DNA of 64,000 nucleotides from Chromobotia macracanthus (GCA_036877525.1 JAZGTH010000063.1:2218501-2282500), one strand, 5' to 3'. Positions 22,401 through 33,235 are shown, counted from the stretch's first letter. Made by a program: numbers and translations. The notes: a model not told the origin generated them from the sequence alone.

Positions 22401-25400
22401 TTTGTATTTTGTCTGTCGTCTGCAGCATCCACCGAAGCCGGAGTACAGTTCCTCTATCCTGCAGCACATTCAGCACATCTTCAGTCATTACTACATCACT
22501 GTGCTGGGAAACGTTGTTGCTCTGGCTAATGTCCTGTGCATCTGTGTGAGAAACCTTATTTCATTTTCCTCAGGCACCACATACATCAGCAGACATATAC
22601 AAATTTGTCTTGGTCTTGCTTTTTAATGTGAAATGGGGACACCTTGTGGAAATTGCGTGTAACAACGCTTGATGACAGTGGCTGTAAAGCTGTGCATCTC
22701 TTACACTGCAGTTGCTCTGTTTGACTTCTCATATTTGTGGATTTCTCTCTGCAGACTGTGTTGGTTATGGATTCAGAGAAATCTGCATCAGAGAGAGATT
22801 ACTTTTATATGGAGGTACAGTAATGTTGCGTTACGCTCTTGTGGCGGTAAAAATAGTTTTCGGCTTTGTCACTATTATTAGTTAGTTTGTATGTAAAATA
22901 AATCTTACGTTTTTACATCAGATATTTTGGCTGAATTTTAAAGTGCCTATAAACCAATTTTTGTTGTGTTTTGTAAGTTCTGAGTATTACTGGATTATTC
23001 ATGCAAACATCTTTCTATTTTTCAGATCATCAACTGTGTTTTTATCCTGTACTATTTAATAGAGATGTTACTGAAAATACTTGCTTTGGGCTGGAGAGGT
23101 TACCTGTCTTACAGAAGTAATATTTTTGATGGATTTCTCACTGTAGTTCTGCTGGTAAGTATTTCCTATAAATGTTTGTGATTTGTTTTGAGATGAATGC
23201 TAAGGAATTCTGGTTCAGATGGAAAATGCTTTCTGTTCCTTCATCTTTATTAGGCTCTTCAGATTGCCATATTCATTACATACAAGATTCCTGACGGAAA
23301 AGTGTAAGTGTCTGATGTCTGTGCTGTTACATGCAGTATACTGGAATGATTTCTGGAGAACAGATCTTCTGCAGATGTCTTGATCTGAGATGATTGTTAT
23401 TCTGACAGAGACCCGGGCTCACAGCGGATGATGTCATTGTGGGAGATGGTGCGGCTGGTCAACATGCTGATTGTCTTCAGATTTCTCAGGATAATTCCAG
23501 AAATCAAGGTTGGTGACGGGCTCCTCGTGTCAGTCATTGTGACTGTTCACAGTGCAAAACAAAGTGCAATAATTTTCTGCTCAAACCTGAGATTCTGTTT
23601 GAGTTTGTTCACATTATATGTACAATTATGCATTTGGTTAATTTTTTTTTTTTTTTTAATTCAAAGCGACTTACAGAAACACTTCTGCAACTAAAATGAG
23701 CTTCTGCTCTGACTGTAACCAAGTGCTTAAGATCTGAACATTCTGTGGCAAATACTGTGTGTATTTAATTGTGTAATTGTTTTCTGTGTAGCTGATGGCT
23801 GTGGTGTAGTAAATTCAATTGTGTGGTTGTTTTCTGTGTAGCTGATGGCTGTGGTGTATTAAATTCAATTGTGTGGTTGTTTTCTGTGTAGCTGATGGCT
23901 GTGGTGTATTAAATTCAATTGTGTGGTTGTTTTCTGTGTAGCTGATGGCTGTGGTGTATTAAATTCAATTGTGTGGTTGTTTTCTGTGTAGCTGATGGCT
24001 GTGGCTGCCAGCACTCTTGTGGATCTGGTGAAGAATTTACGGGCATTTGCAGGAATTATGTTGGTGAGATATCAGGATATCTATCATATTGTTAGTGATT
24101 GTGAGTTCAGTTTGCTCACATATGTGTCTGTCTGATGTGCCTGCAGGTCGTTTATTATGTGTATGCAGTTCTTGGCATCTGGCTTTTCCGGGGAGCTATA
24201 ACTGCTCCAGCAAACATGAGGTAATCTTCATTAACATCCAGTGAAAGCCCATTAGACAGGAAGGATGATGCTTGATCACTTGTCACTAGAGAAAAAACTC
24301 CTGTGTGCTGTTATATTGGGTAGCCCTTTATTTTTACAGTCTGTTATGCATACTATTTTCATAACTGGAAATAATGCACAATTGCATGCAACCAATCCTA
24401 AACCAAACCCTAAACCCAAACAAGAACATGCTGTTGATATTACTCAGTACATAAATACATAATTACACTTAAATAAAGTGTAACCCAATATTATGAATCT
24501 AAAATGAGTCTACTGTAAATCTACTATACATCTGAACTTTAAACCGTGTGTTTCCTCTCAGTGTCATCTCTAACTCCAGCATTGAGAACATCACAGGAGC
24601 TTTCACCATGGACTGTGGCTCTTTCGAACAGCTGGAGTACTGGCCAAACAACTTTGATGACTTTGCGGTAAGTTTCAGAACAATTGAAAGCATTTCATTC
24701 TGATGGATGGATCGGATGGATCTGATTGTGCTTTCACCAGGAAAAAAAGGTCATGGCCATGCAGTGTCAAAGTGTCTCAGAGAGAGGACTGCTATGAAAG
24801 ATTTGCTTTGAAGATCATGGCACTGTTCAGTTGCTCAGTTGTAGAAGGAAATATTGGTTTTGTAAGAGATTTTTACCAGTTAAAAAAAATTCCAGAAAAA
24901 ATGTTTGAGCTGTCTTAACTGAAAGCAACTTGCAGTGACGTGTCTTAAAATACATCAGTGTCATTGTTTTGTCACCATACACACCAGTAATGTTTTACTA
25001 AAGCATGGTTATAAAAGATACTTAAATGCCCTAATTTAACTAAGGCCTAATCCAGGTTTAATCTAAACCCTCTCTGTGAAACCAGGCCTGAATCTGTTAA
25101 TCTACAGACGCAATATATACGGCTTTGCTCTCACTTATATATTTATAGTAAATAATATGATAAGAACCAGTGTTATTTATGTTCTGTGTCTTCCAGTCTT
25201 CTCTGGTTCTGCTGTATAACATCATGGTGGTGAATAACTGGCATGTTTTTACAGACGCGTACAGCAGATACACTACAGAGTAAGTGTAAATCAGCTCCAT
25301 CAACAAACTCTGTTTAGAAGGTTTGTTTTGGATGGGCATGGCTTTGTAACCTCATACCCATGATGCTCTCTGGTCAGGTGGTCTTTGGTGTATTTTGTGG

Positions 25401-26759
25401 CCTGGTGGTTAACATCTTCAGTCATGTGGGTCAACCTGTTTGTGGCCCTCATTTTGGAGGTACGATGTAGATCTTTTGTTGTCAGTTATACAATTAAATT
25501 AAAAATCAATTATATATTATAAATTTTAAATCCGTTATATAATTGATGGTAAGTCAGTGCTTTAAAAACAACACTGAGCACTGATGCTTTAGACATGGAG
25601 TAAAATGGCTTACAGGAAATTGAGTGACAATGTTAAATCATCATTTTAAAATAAAATAAAATGAAAGGTTTGCGTGACAAAAACCTTTTGCTATTTTTCT
25701 AAACTCTGTAATAAAGCAGATTGTTTGGTGTTTTATTTTGTTGAGTGATGTCATATAAAATGGCCAACAAATAATCAATGAATCAGTTCCTGCATATGCC
25801 GTTACACCTCTGTTACACCTCTGTTACACCTCTGTTACACCTCTGTTACACCTCTGTTACACCTCTGTTACACCTCTGTTACACCTCTGTTACACCTCTG
25901 TTACACCTCTGTTACACCTCTGTTGTCCAGAACTTCACGTATAAGTGGGACAGAAGCAACACACTGTCTGTGGCTGAGGTGGAGAGGATCGCCTATCAGA
26001 GCACTGTGCAGCTCATGTTCAGGTGAGATTGCTGAAATTCAGCTGTGTTGTGTTTCTGATGCTTGTTGATTTGTTTGTAGGCAGATGGGAGTGTATGAGC
26101 TCTAATGCCTGTGGTGTCTCTGCTCAGTTGTTTTGACTGAAAGACTTCCTCCTACACTCTGTTTCTCCTCACATTCCTCTCTGATCGCGTAGGGTGATGA
26201 GTTGATTTGGGTGGAATCGGTGTGTGGTTTAAATGCTTGCATGCTTGTGGTCTCTTATGCTTGCATTATAAACATCACAAAATCAAGTACAAATCTTTGT
26301 CATAATTTAGCATTTATGAAAAACAAGCTATTTTTAAACAGCACACCTGATTTAGCAGAGTAAAATTAGTAAAATGTGTTCCAATATTTCTTTTAAACAA
26401 TTATAGACTGTTTTCTGTAATCATAACCTATCTCTACACTGGCAGAGCAATGATAGGCTGGTTATCCTAATCCTACAAGATGATTGGAGATAGGAATGTT
26501 CTTTTAGGACCAACAAGGATGTTCTGACAGAACATGTTATATTTAGCTAAATCACAAGTTTTTGGCAGAGCACACCTATAAAACATTTGTGATCTAGTGA
26601 TTAATCTTACAGTCTATTTTGCTCTTTGAAACCATGTTTGTTAATCTTTGTATTTGTCTATTCTTTTGTCTGTTCTGTAGAGAGCATGTCCAGGAGCCAA
26701 CAGAAGAAGAATTACTTGCTATACTACAACACCACCCTCATCTCCACCTCACCCGGTGA
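16421..26759 (+). CDS. tpcn2: Two-pore channel 2 (tpcn2), 25 coding exons
   Basis: Endolysosomal cation channel gated by PI(3,5)P2 and NAADP. Exons: 16421-16550, 17548-17600, 17672-17748, 18315-18492, 18751-18867, 19357-19463, 19611-19683, 19866-19965, 20657-20722, 20804-20868, 21278-21387, 21692-21773, 21848-21934, 22426-22545, 22755-22814, 23026-23154, 23254-23303, 23409-23508, 23992-24063, 24147-24220, 24562-24667, 25197-25279, 25378-25459, 25931-26022, 26681-26759; total 763 aa (human 752). Seen: N-terminal acidic dileucine EDEPLL (lysosomal targeting in the family), lysine cluster MKKALK (206-210, the PI(3,5)P2 site in human), filter I TTANNPDV near 272, second-domain S4 MLIVFRFLRIIP with Ile where voltage-gated relatives have Arg, luminal sequons NSS and NIT, filter II VVNNW near 663, and the C-terminal HPHLHLTR. 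Two 6-TM repeats follow the family layout. All junctions fit GT-AG. Tandem arrays touch exons 19, 24 and 25. Confidence 0.97.
16660..16805 (+). repeat. tRNA-derived SINE in tpcn2 intron 1
   Basis: Head with GCAGCGCAAAGGCTGCGG and B box GGTTCGAGTCCC, then TTGAATGCACCGTAAGTCGC and a tail with GCTAAATGTACAGATGTAA. This is the layout of a widespread cyprinid SINE whose tail usually reads CGTCTGCTAAATG. Slightly degraded; not a functional tRNA gene. Confidence 0.7.
18938..19168. mobile_element. Inverted-repeat element in tpcn2 intron 5
   Basis: The left end CCTGGTTTCACAGACAGGG is inverted at the right end (complement GGTGGTTTCCCAGACAGGG). The interior is AT-rich with TTAAGTCTGGATTAAG-type motifs and no coding sequence. 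It is a common cyprinid MITE type; a relative with only the right end lies at 24900-25087. Confidence 0.7.
20920..21215 (-). mobile_element. Inverted-repeat element in tpcn2 intron 10 (copy B)
   Basis: The same family as 3114-3425, in opposite orientation: CATCCAAACAAACAA, TTTGCTAGATGTCTG and GTGTGTGTTTG match the complement of copy A, and a second terminal motif CAGAAATCGCTTACTGCA closes the right side. Copies differ at many sites, so insertion is not recent. Confidence 0.55.
22085..22165 (-). repeat. SINE head fragment in tpcn2 intron 13
   Basis: On the plus strand CCTGGTAATCAAACCCTTGA and TTAGCCCTGAGCTACA are the complements of a degraded B box and A box. The spacing is tRNA-like, but the tail is absent. 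Confidence 0.45.
23625..23690 (-). repeat. Poly-T tract with SINE-tail motif in tpcn2 intron 18
   Basis: About 17 consecutive T followed by AATTCAAAGCGACTTACAG, which is the complement of the GTAAGTCGCTTTG tail motif shared by the SINEs in this window. A small fragment without functional signs. Confidence 0.5.
23766..24004 (+). repeat. 50-bp tandem array carrying five copies of the exon 19 splice acceptor
   Basis: The period is exactly 50 bases: TTTCTGTGTAG ends at 23791, 23841, 23891, 23941 and 23991, each followed by CTGATGGCTGTGG. The last copy is the real acceptor of tpcn2 exon 19 (starts 23992). The unit therefore includes pyrimidine tract, AG and the first 13 exon bases. After GTG the upstream copies read into TAG (copy 1) or TATTAA (copies 2-4), so use of any upstream acceptor would put a stop codon after five or six codons. 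Copies 2-4 are essentially identical, which points to recent expansion or homogenisation. Confidence 0.95.
24318..24486. mobile_element. Short inverted-repeat element in tpcn2 intron 20
   Basis: The left end GGGTAGCCCTTTATTT and the complement of the right end GGGTTACACTTTATTTAA are inverted repeats. The interior has the CCTAAACCAAACCCTAAACC run typical of a common cyprinid MITE. Non-coding, 169 bp. Confidence 0.65.
24900..25087. mobile_element. Truncated relative of the 18938 element in tpcn2 intron 21
   Basis: Ends with TCTCTGTGAAACCAGG, the complement of the CCTGGTTTCACAGA terminus seen at 18938. The interior has GAGCTGTCTTAACTGAAAGC and ACACCAGTAATGTTTT, words I recognise from abundant cyprinid copies. 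The left terminus is missing. Confidence 0.55.
25800..25923 (+). repeat. 11-bp tandem array forming the pyrimidine tract of tpcn2 exon 24
   Basis: About eleven copies of GTTACACCTCT end seven bases before the exon 24 acceptor (TTGTCCAG then exon at 25931). The repeat itself supplies the CT-rich run and potential branch-point sequence. The copies look nearly identical. Confidence 0.95.
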
Positions 26760-26940
26760 CTCTAAAGACATATACCCTCATCTCCACCTCTCCTGATGAC
26801 CCTAAATACATATACCCTCATCTTCAACTCTCCTGATGGCCCTAAATACATATACGCTCATCTCCACCTCGCCTGTTGACCCTGAAGATATACAGCTTCA
26901 TCTCCACCTTTTCTGATGACCGTAAATACATACACTACCA
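26735..26940 (+). repeat. 40-bp tandem array from the tpcn2 C-terminal codons into the 3' UTR
   Basis: CTCATCTCCACCTC-type motifs recur at a 40-base period (landmark T at 26738, 26778, 26818, 26858, 26898). The first copy encodes the end of the protein (HPHLHLTR and TGA); later copies are untranslated and read CCTGATGACCC and AAATACATATAC. One more diverged copy lies at 27476-27515, beyond an inserted MITE, so the array once had at least six copies. Confidence 0.85.
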
Positions 26941-27474
26941 GTCAAAAGTTTGGAAACACCAAACAGTTTTTTAATAAATGAATAATAGTAAACTTATTAA
27001 AACTATGAAATAACACAAATGTAACTTTAGGAATTATGTTGTGACTAAAGAAAATTAAAGTAAAATAGGATATATTCTAGCATATTCAATATAGTCACCC
27101 TTTACATTTATTCATTTAGCAGACGCTTTTATACAAAGCGACTTACAAGTGCGGAAATTTACAAAAATTTTCTTGACATTTTCCATCACCCAGTTTCTTG
27201 AGGAATCATCCTGAGAAGTTTTTAAGAGTTTTGAAGGAGTTCCCCTCTGTCCTGCGCTCTTATTGGCTGCTTTTTTTTCATTATTTGGTCCAAATCATCT
27301 ATTTTAAAAACTTTTTAAAAACTTTAAATAGTTTGTAGTTTTTCTAATAACAAAATTAAATTGAAATTAATATGTTGGCACAATTATATTTTTATCATTT
27401 AACGTTTAGTCAAATGTCTTCAGATATTTAAGATAATAAACATTTCATAGTTTCCAAACTTATGACTGGTAGCG
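26933..27474. mobile_element. Tc1/mariner-like MITE inserted in the 40-bp array
   Basis: The termini are CACTACCAGTCAAAAGTTTG (left) and its near-inverse at the right (complement CGCTACCAGTCATAAGTTTG), flanked on both sides by TA, the target duplication of the Tc1/mariner superfamily. At 542 bp it has no transposase. It contains a SINE-tail-like GCAGACGCTTTTATACAAAG near 27118 and AATAAA hexamers at 26973 and 27435, which could serve as poly(A) signals for tpcn2. Confidence 0.85.
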
Positions 27475-30400
27475 TACACCCTCATCTCCACCTCATGTGA
27501 GGTCTTTAATACATACAATGACGTAATTGCACCAAAACACACCCAGAATCCTCTGGAACTCCATTACATCTGTCACGGCCTCATGTTTACAAATCCATCA
27601 CTTTCCGATGGCCTGTTTCCTATTATGGGATCTGTGTAGTTTCACTTCTGCTTAAGACAGTAGGTATGTGTTTTGTAACAGAGCTTCACACAATCAATGT
27701 TTAGAGGAATTTATTGGAAGGTTTAGTTGAAATTTAAAGTCACTTACGCTGCTGGAAAGTCAGTTTAATGCACAACTTTTCATTTACACTAGTATTTATA
27801 TTCAGTACCAGCAGTTTTAACTTTCACTTACAACCAAATGGAATTAACTCTCTGAACCTAAGTCTTTGTTTTTTAGAAACCAAGCGCATTTTCTTCCTGC
27901 TCTAGTGAAACCACCAAGATTTTTTATTTATTTTTGTAAACCTGTTACAATCGTTTATCAAAAGAATAATCTAGAGAAAATGTAAATACTGTAACTTTTA
28001 TAGAAATGATTACAGGTTATGAATAGAAGATATCCTGTGTGTGCTACAATGTGCATTTTATTTTAAATTTTGGAAAACAAAGGGACTCATTACTGTATTA
28101 AATGTTTTTATGTAGCTGTGCAAGTAATTTCTAGATTTTTATTTTTGACTGTGTTGTGTGTTATTCCAGTTGTTTTATTTATAGATTTTACTGCATATTT
28201 TACCATCAATATGAGTGAATCTCACAAAAAGAGATTCAGAAAATGTCACAGAGAAAGAATTTACATTTGACATAAAAAAATTGATCATTTCATACACACC
28301 AGTTCTCATTACAGAAAACATTCTCTACTGTAATGCATAAAATTACAATAAATCATTTTATAAAAATTGCAAATATTGTCTTTAAATCACTGTCAGACCT
28401 ACATTGTGCCTTACTTTTACATAAAGCTGTCATTTCCAACACAGTCTAGTTAACAAGACCACTTTAAGGCCTGGAACGAATCTCCTTGATGATCGTATGG
28501 AGTTAGAGCGATCATTTATTCAGTGGGCTAAACATACAAACCCCCTCACACAGGGCAGGTTTTCCCGAAAACACAATGTTGTGGAGTGTGGAACACATTA
28601 AACGTGACGCCTCCTCTTGTATACACACAATTCTGCTCCTCATCTTCCTAACACACACAGAGTTCCCCATCCGCTGTTTGCTTAGTTTTCCCCTCGATCT
28701 GTTGCAGCTTTGTGCGTCTACCTCTGTAATGAGATTATAATGAGGAATAACTTTTAGTAATACCCGCTTTCATTTTCTTTCTCAGTTTTCTGTCACCATG
28801 AAATTTGGTGTATTTATAATATTCTTTTTTTTTTTTATGAAATACTGCAGTGTTTTTAAAAAAGTCACTGAAGTCAGTCGGAAGTTTCCTGTTCCTCTTC
28901 CTAAAGGTGTTTTGTTGTTTTATTAACATATTAGGCTTAAAAAACGGGATAAGAGTGCTTGTATTTGAGTGTGTTGAGGTAAAACGCTGGTTTCTGATTA
29001 ATCTGTGTGTAGTTTACACAGTCTGATTGTGAGGCCTTTGAACAATAAACAATGTTTTTCCCAGGACTGCGTTTGTCAGCAGTGAGGAAATCCATATTGC
29101 TCTGGAATGTCTGAAACTGCCAAACAGATTTTCACCTAAGCTGTCAAGTAAAGTGACATAACTTTAACTGACCTCTAACACGCTGTTTTACACAGATATC
29201 GAATGTGGAAAGTGAAATATTTGTGTGTTTCACAAACAGGCATCAGATAGAGAAAGTAAATCCAAAACAGAGAGGTAAGCTGCCCACTGTGTACTGAAAT
29301 ATCATCTTGAGCAGCAGTGATGCATAAGAGAACAGTGATGTTACTGTGTAGTGTGACTTGTAGTGTTACTGTCATGTTGTGTTCATTTGATGGCCTGTGA
29401 AAAAAGCTTTTTATTGTGGAAATGCTATTGATTAGCATGTTTAATTAACTCCAGGAGCAAACGTGTCCAATAACACAAGCGTTACTGAGATAAAGGGTAA
29501 GTTTAAGTAACCATTTGTCTGCTCATGTGATCTCAGCCTCCATCTACCTCCATGGCTGCTTCATTGTCCCTATCCACTTTTATCTTATACTTTTATCTTA
29601 TGTCTAATTTTCTTGCATACAGGAAATGACTGATCTCAGAACTGTTCTCTAATTGTGCACCGGCACGCTGCTGTAGCAGCTCTCTGTGGCTCAACAGGTG
29701 GCAGTATTCTCTGTGTTATGTTGTGCTGGTGTACAGGTTGAGACAGTGCTGACAGCTGTCTGTGATGTCAGACACAGTGGAATGTAAGCTGTGAAACTGT
29801 GTGTTAGCTCTCCCATCCTTATCTTGTCTTTGTGAGCTGCTTGTTTGATGATTTAGTTTTTTTCCCACTGCGGCTTCTTTTGAAAGTGGAATTTGTAGCT
29901 TGAAAGTTCTCGGATCCAACTGCATTCTTAACACAGAGTTCTCATTACACACTGCTGTGTTTCCAACATCTCGCACCCTTTCTTACAACTCATTCAGCTC
30001 TGTCTCTCATTCTTTCTGTGACTGTCTGTTTATTGTGAATTTTGTCTTTCAGAGCTGATTTCTGTTGCAAATCTATGTTACATTAAAGTAGCAAGGCAGA
30101 CCTAGTGACCATGAAGGCATTGTTCTGCTCATCTCACGTTGTCTGAAGTCTGTTTTCTCGTGAAGATACTAAAGTGAGGCTCAGGCCTGAGCCATGTAAT
30201 TTCGACTGGCATTCCGTAGACTCGATTTCCCCCTGCAGCTGCTGATGTTAGCCAGGTTCAGCAGTGTGTTTCACCTGCTTCTGAGTGCAGTGGAGGGTCA
30301 AACATGTTTTTGATTTGATGGGTATATGAGCTGTAGTCAAGCATCAAACCTTAATCTGGTCTAAGACAAGCTGAACTTCGGTTCAGTCTTGGAATTTAGT

Positions 30401-32261
30401 TGACTTCCATTTATCCCTGCCCAGAAAGTGACACGAATGGTGACACGACATTTGTTAAAGTGTCCTAATCAGAGTTTCTTTTGAATGTGTTACATTGAAT
30501 CTGTAGCTTCTGGAAGTATAAGCAACTCATATTTTAAATTCTTTAGAAATAGTACTTGGTAAACATAGTTTCATAATCAAATTCATGGACATGCTCTTTC
30601 CAAACAGATTTCCCAGTGCCACATCAGGTGCCACATACCTGTTTAAGGAAGACTGAAAGTTCAATCACACTTAATGTGACCCGTGCTGGCAAAATGAGTC
30701 ACGATAAGCAATTTTTCAAAAATGACTTTTTTTCACATTCTCCATTAAAAAAACTCACTTTACCTGTAGCTTGTAATTAATCATGCTCGTTGCGACTCGT
30801 TTTGCCTGCACCAGTCACAAATAATCTTTTGCCAACCTGGTGCTACTGATGTCATTCCTAAGTTTTCAGTATTGTTGTGCGTTACGTTAGTCTAGAACCC
30901 TTTATTATAGGACCCTTCACGGTTCTGTTGTGTTTGGCGGGAAGTTTAGCTAAATGCCTCTTTAAGCTCTAATGATGCCCCTCATTTTCGCCTCCCTCAC
31001 CCTGCTCGCCCGCCCAGCACCTGGACACCATCCCTGAATCCTGCTTCTGTAAACCCGGCTTGGCCATGTTTTATCCAGGCTGTAATTAAGGAGATGGTTA
31101 GTCAGACACTAGAGTGAAAGAAAAGTTCAGCCTCACCCTCTGGCAGGGCAGAGCGCAGAAAAGGAGATAGAGGGTGTCAGTGTGCCCACACAATGCAGTC
31201 GGATCAGGGAGGGTCCCTGATCTGACACGTAGAGATCCGACCATCTACTCCTCTATTCTCTTCTTCTGCTGCAATTCAACGCCCTCCCCACACGCCTCCC
31301 TGACTGTAATTAGGTGGCCGTCCCTGCAGCGCGGGGCCCTTTGGACTCTCCGTGTGCACACCGGCCCCACCTGCCCTCTGTACTCCTCCGCTCAGGTGAG
31401 CCAGGGCAGTTAATCTCCCGTGACCCCTGGCAGACTCTCCCTAACACCTGTCTGACAGGTGCCGCTTTATCACCTGGCCGCTCCCTACTCTGGTCGGGTC
31501 GGGGACAAGGAGGGCGGGAAATACCGAGATACAATGAGTGTGGCTCAGTTCAGCACTCTTCAAACTTCTGTAAATGGCAGCTGCTAAGAACTGTCAGAAA
31601 GGGACCTCACTTTTTGTAAATTGTCACACAGTCTGGCCCAGTGTAGTTTCAAGATTTTTCTTTTGGGCTGCTGGATTTCAAAATGTTTGGAAATGACTCT
31701 GATTCCAGGTTTTCAGAACCTGTTCAGACGCAATTCCAGAATGCTTTAATTGATTCTAAGAGAAAAGGAGTGAGATCGTAGAAAGCACATTTTTTTAAGT
31801 TAATTTATGCCACAGGTAAATGTTTGCTATTATTGCTAAAAATTATTGATAAAATAAATGTAAACATGAAAGACCTGCTTTTATTTTGTAGTGTTTTATT
31901 AACCACTGTATTGACAACTAATGAACTAAAAAAATAAAAATCATTCATTTGATTTGAGCCACTTCTGGTTCACACCAGTTTCTCCTTTAAATGAGACCCA
32001 CATCTAGGATTCAGATCTATTCATTTAATAATCTCTGGTCAGCCCTAAATCTTTGGGTTTAAATAAATATGTTTTGTTTTTCCATCATAAATTGTAACTC
32101 CATTACATAATTGGCATATCATTTCCTCTGAGATCTTTTGGTCTGATTTTCAGATGTTGTTACTTGTGATAAACTTTAGTGCTTCATGTCTGGCTCATAT
32201 ACTAAGCATGTCAGAGTCTGTTTTGTGTATTTGTTATACTGTGTTCAATTATTTGTAAACA
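27475..32261. other. Gene-free region downstream of tpcn2
   Basis: Apart from the last 40-bp repeat copy at 27476-27515, I found no coding exon, RNA gene or full transposon. AATAAA near 28346 could end a long tpcn2 3' UTR. Most of the stretch is AT-rich unique-looking sequence; 30950-31580 is GC-rich and listed separately. Confidence 0.5.
30950..31580. promoter_or_regulatory. GC-rich low-repeat block, candidate regulatory element
   Basis: The base composition rises sharply against the AT-rich flanks, with motifs such as GTAATTAAGG, a palindromic GGATCAGGGAGGGTCCCTGATC near 31201, and CACCTGTCTGACAGGTG near 31446, itself an inverted repeat of E-boxes (CACCTG/CAGGTG). Short open frames exist but match nothing known. 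A conserved enhancer is plausible but unproven. Confidence 0.35.
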
Positions 32262-32574
32262 ATCTTCTTTCTCTCTCTAACTCTCTGTTTCTCTCTCCCC
32301 TCTTTTTTCTTCCTCTCTCTCTGTCTCTCCTATTTTGCTCTCTCCCTCATTTTTTCTCCCTGTCTCTCTCTCCATTTCTCTCTCTGTTCTCCTCAGTTTC
32401 TCTCCCCCTCCTTTCTCTGTCTCCCTCTCTTTCTCCCCCCATTTCTCTCTGTCTCTCTCTCCCTTTCTCTATCTCTCTCCCCCCTCTGTCCCTTTCTCTC
32501 TCTCTCTGTTTCTCCCCCTCTCTGTTTCTATCTCCCCTTCTCTTTCTCTCTCTTGCTCTCTCTGTTTCTCTCTC

Positions 32575-32607
<33 letters not shown>

Positions 32608-32721
32608 CCCCCTTCTCTTTCTCTCTCTCTCTTTCTCTCTCCCCTTCTCTTTCTCTCTCTGTTTCTCTATCTCTCTCTCTCTCCCCCCTTCTCTTTCTCT
32701 CTCTCTCCTTTCTCTCCCCTT

Positions 32722-32763
<42 letters not shown>

Positions 32764-32803
32764 CTTCTCTTTCTCTCTTCTCCTCCCTCTCTTTTCTCTC
32801 CCC

Positions 32804-32846
<43 letters not shown>

Positions 32847-32891
32847 CTTCTCTTTCTTTCTCTCTCTCTCTCTTTTTCTCTCTCCTTCTCT

Positions 32892-32937
<46 letters not shown>

Positions 32938-33235
32938 GTTTCTCTCCCCCTCCCCTTTCTCTCTCTCTCTCTCTGTTTCTCTCTCCCCTTCTCTTCTTTC
33001 TCTCGCTCTCTCTGTTTCTCTCTCCCCTTCTCTTTCTTTCTCTCACTCTCTCTGTTTCTCTCTCCCCTTCTCTTTCTCTCTCTCCCCTTCTCTTTCTCTC
33101 TCTCTCCTCTCTCTCTGTTTCTCTCTCCACTTCTCTTTCTCTCTCTCTCTCTCTCTCTGTTTCTCTCTCCCCTTCTCTTTCTTTCTCTCGCTCTCTCTGT
33201 TTCTCTCTCCCCCTCTCCCTCTCTCTCTCTCTCTC
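32262..33235. repeat. 970-bp polypyrimidine CT tract
   Basis: Almost unbroken C/T on the plus strand, made of CTCTCT runs with interspersed TTTCTC, CCCCTTC and CTGTTTCTC words; purines are rare and mostly G in CTGTTT. Larger words such as CTCTCCCCTTCTCTTTCT recur, so it is a compound microsatellite. Long serine/leucine-rich or glutamate/arginine-rich frames through it are artefacts. Confidence 0.97.

Noticed and set aside
23766..24004. CRISPR-like or satellite array
   Set aside because: There are no spacers: the 50-bp units are head-to-tail copies without variable segments, in a vertebrate intron.
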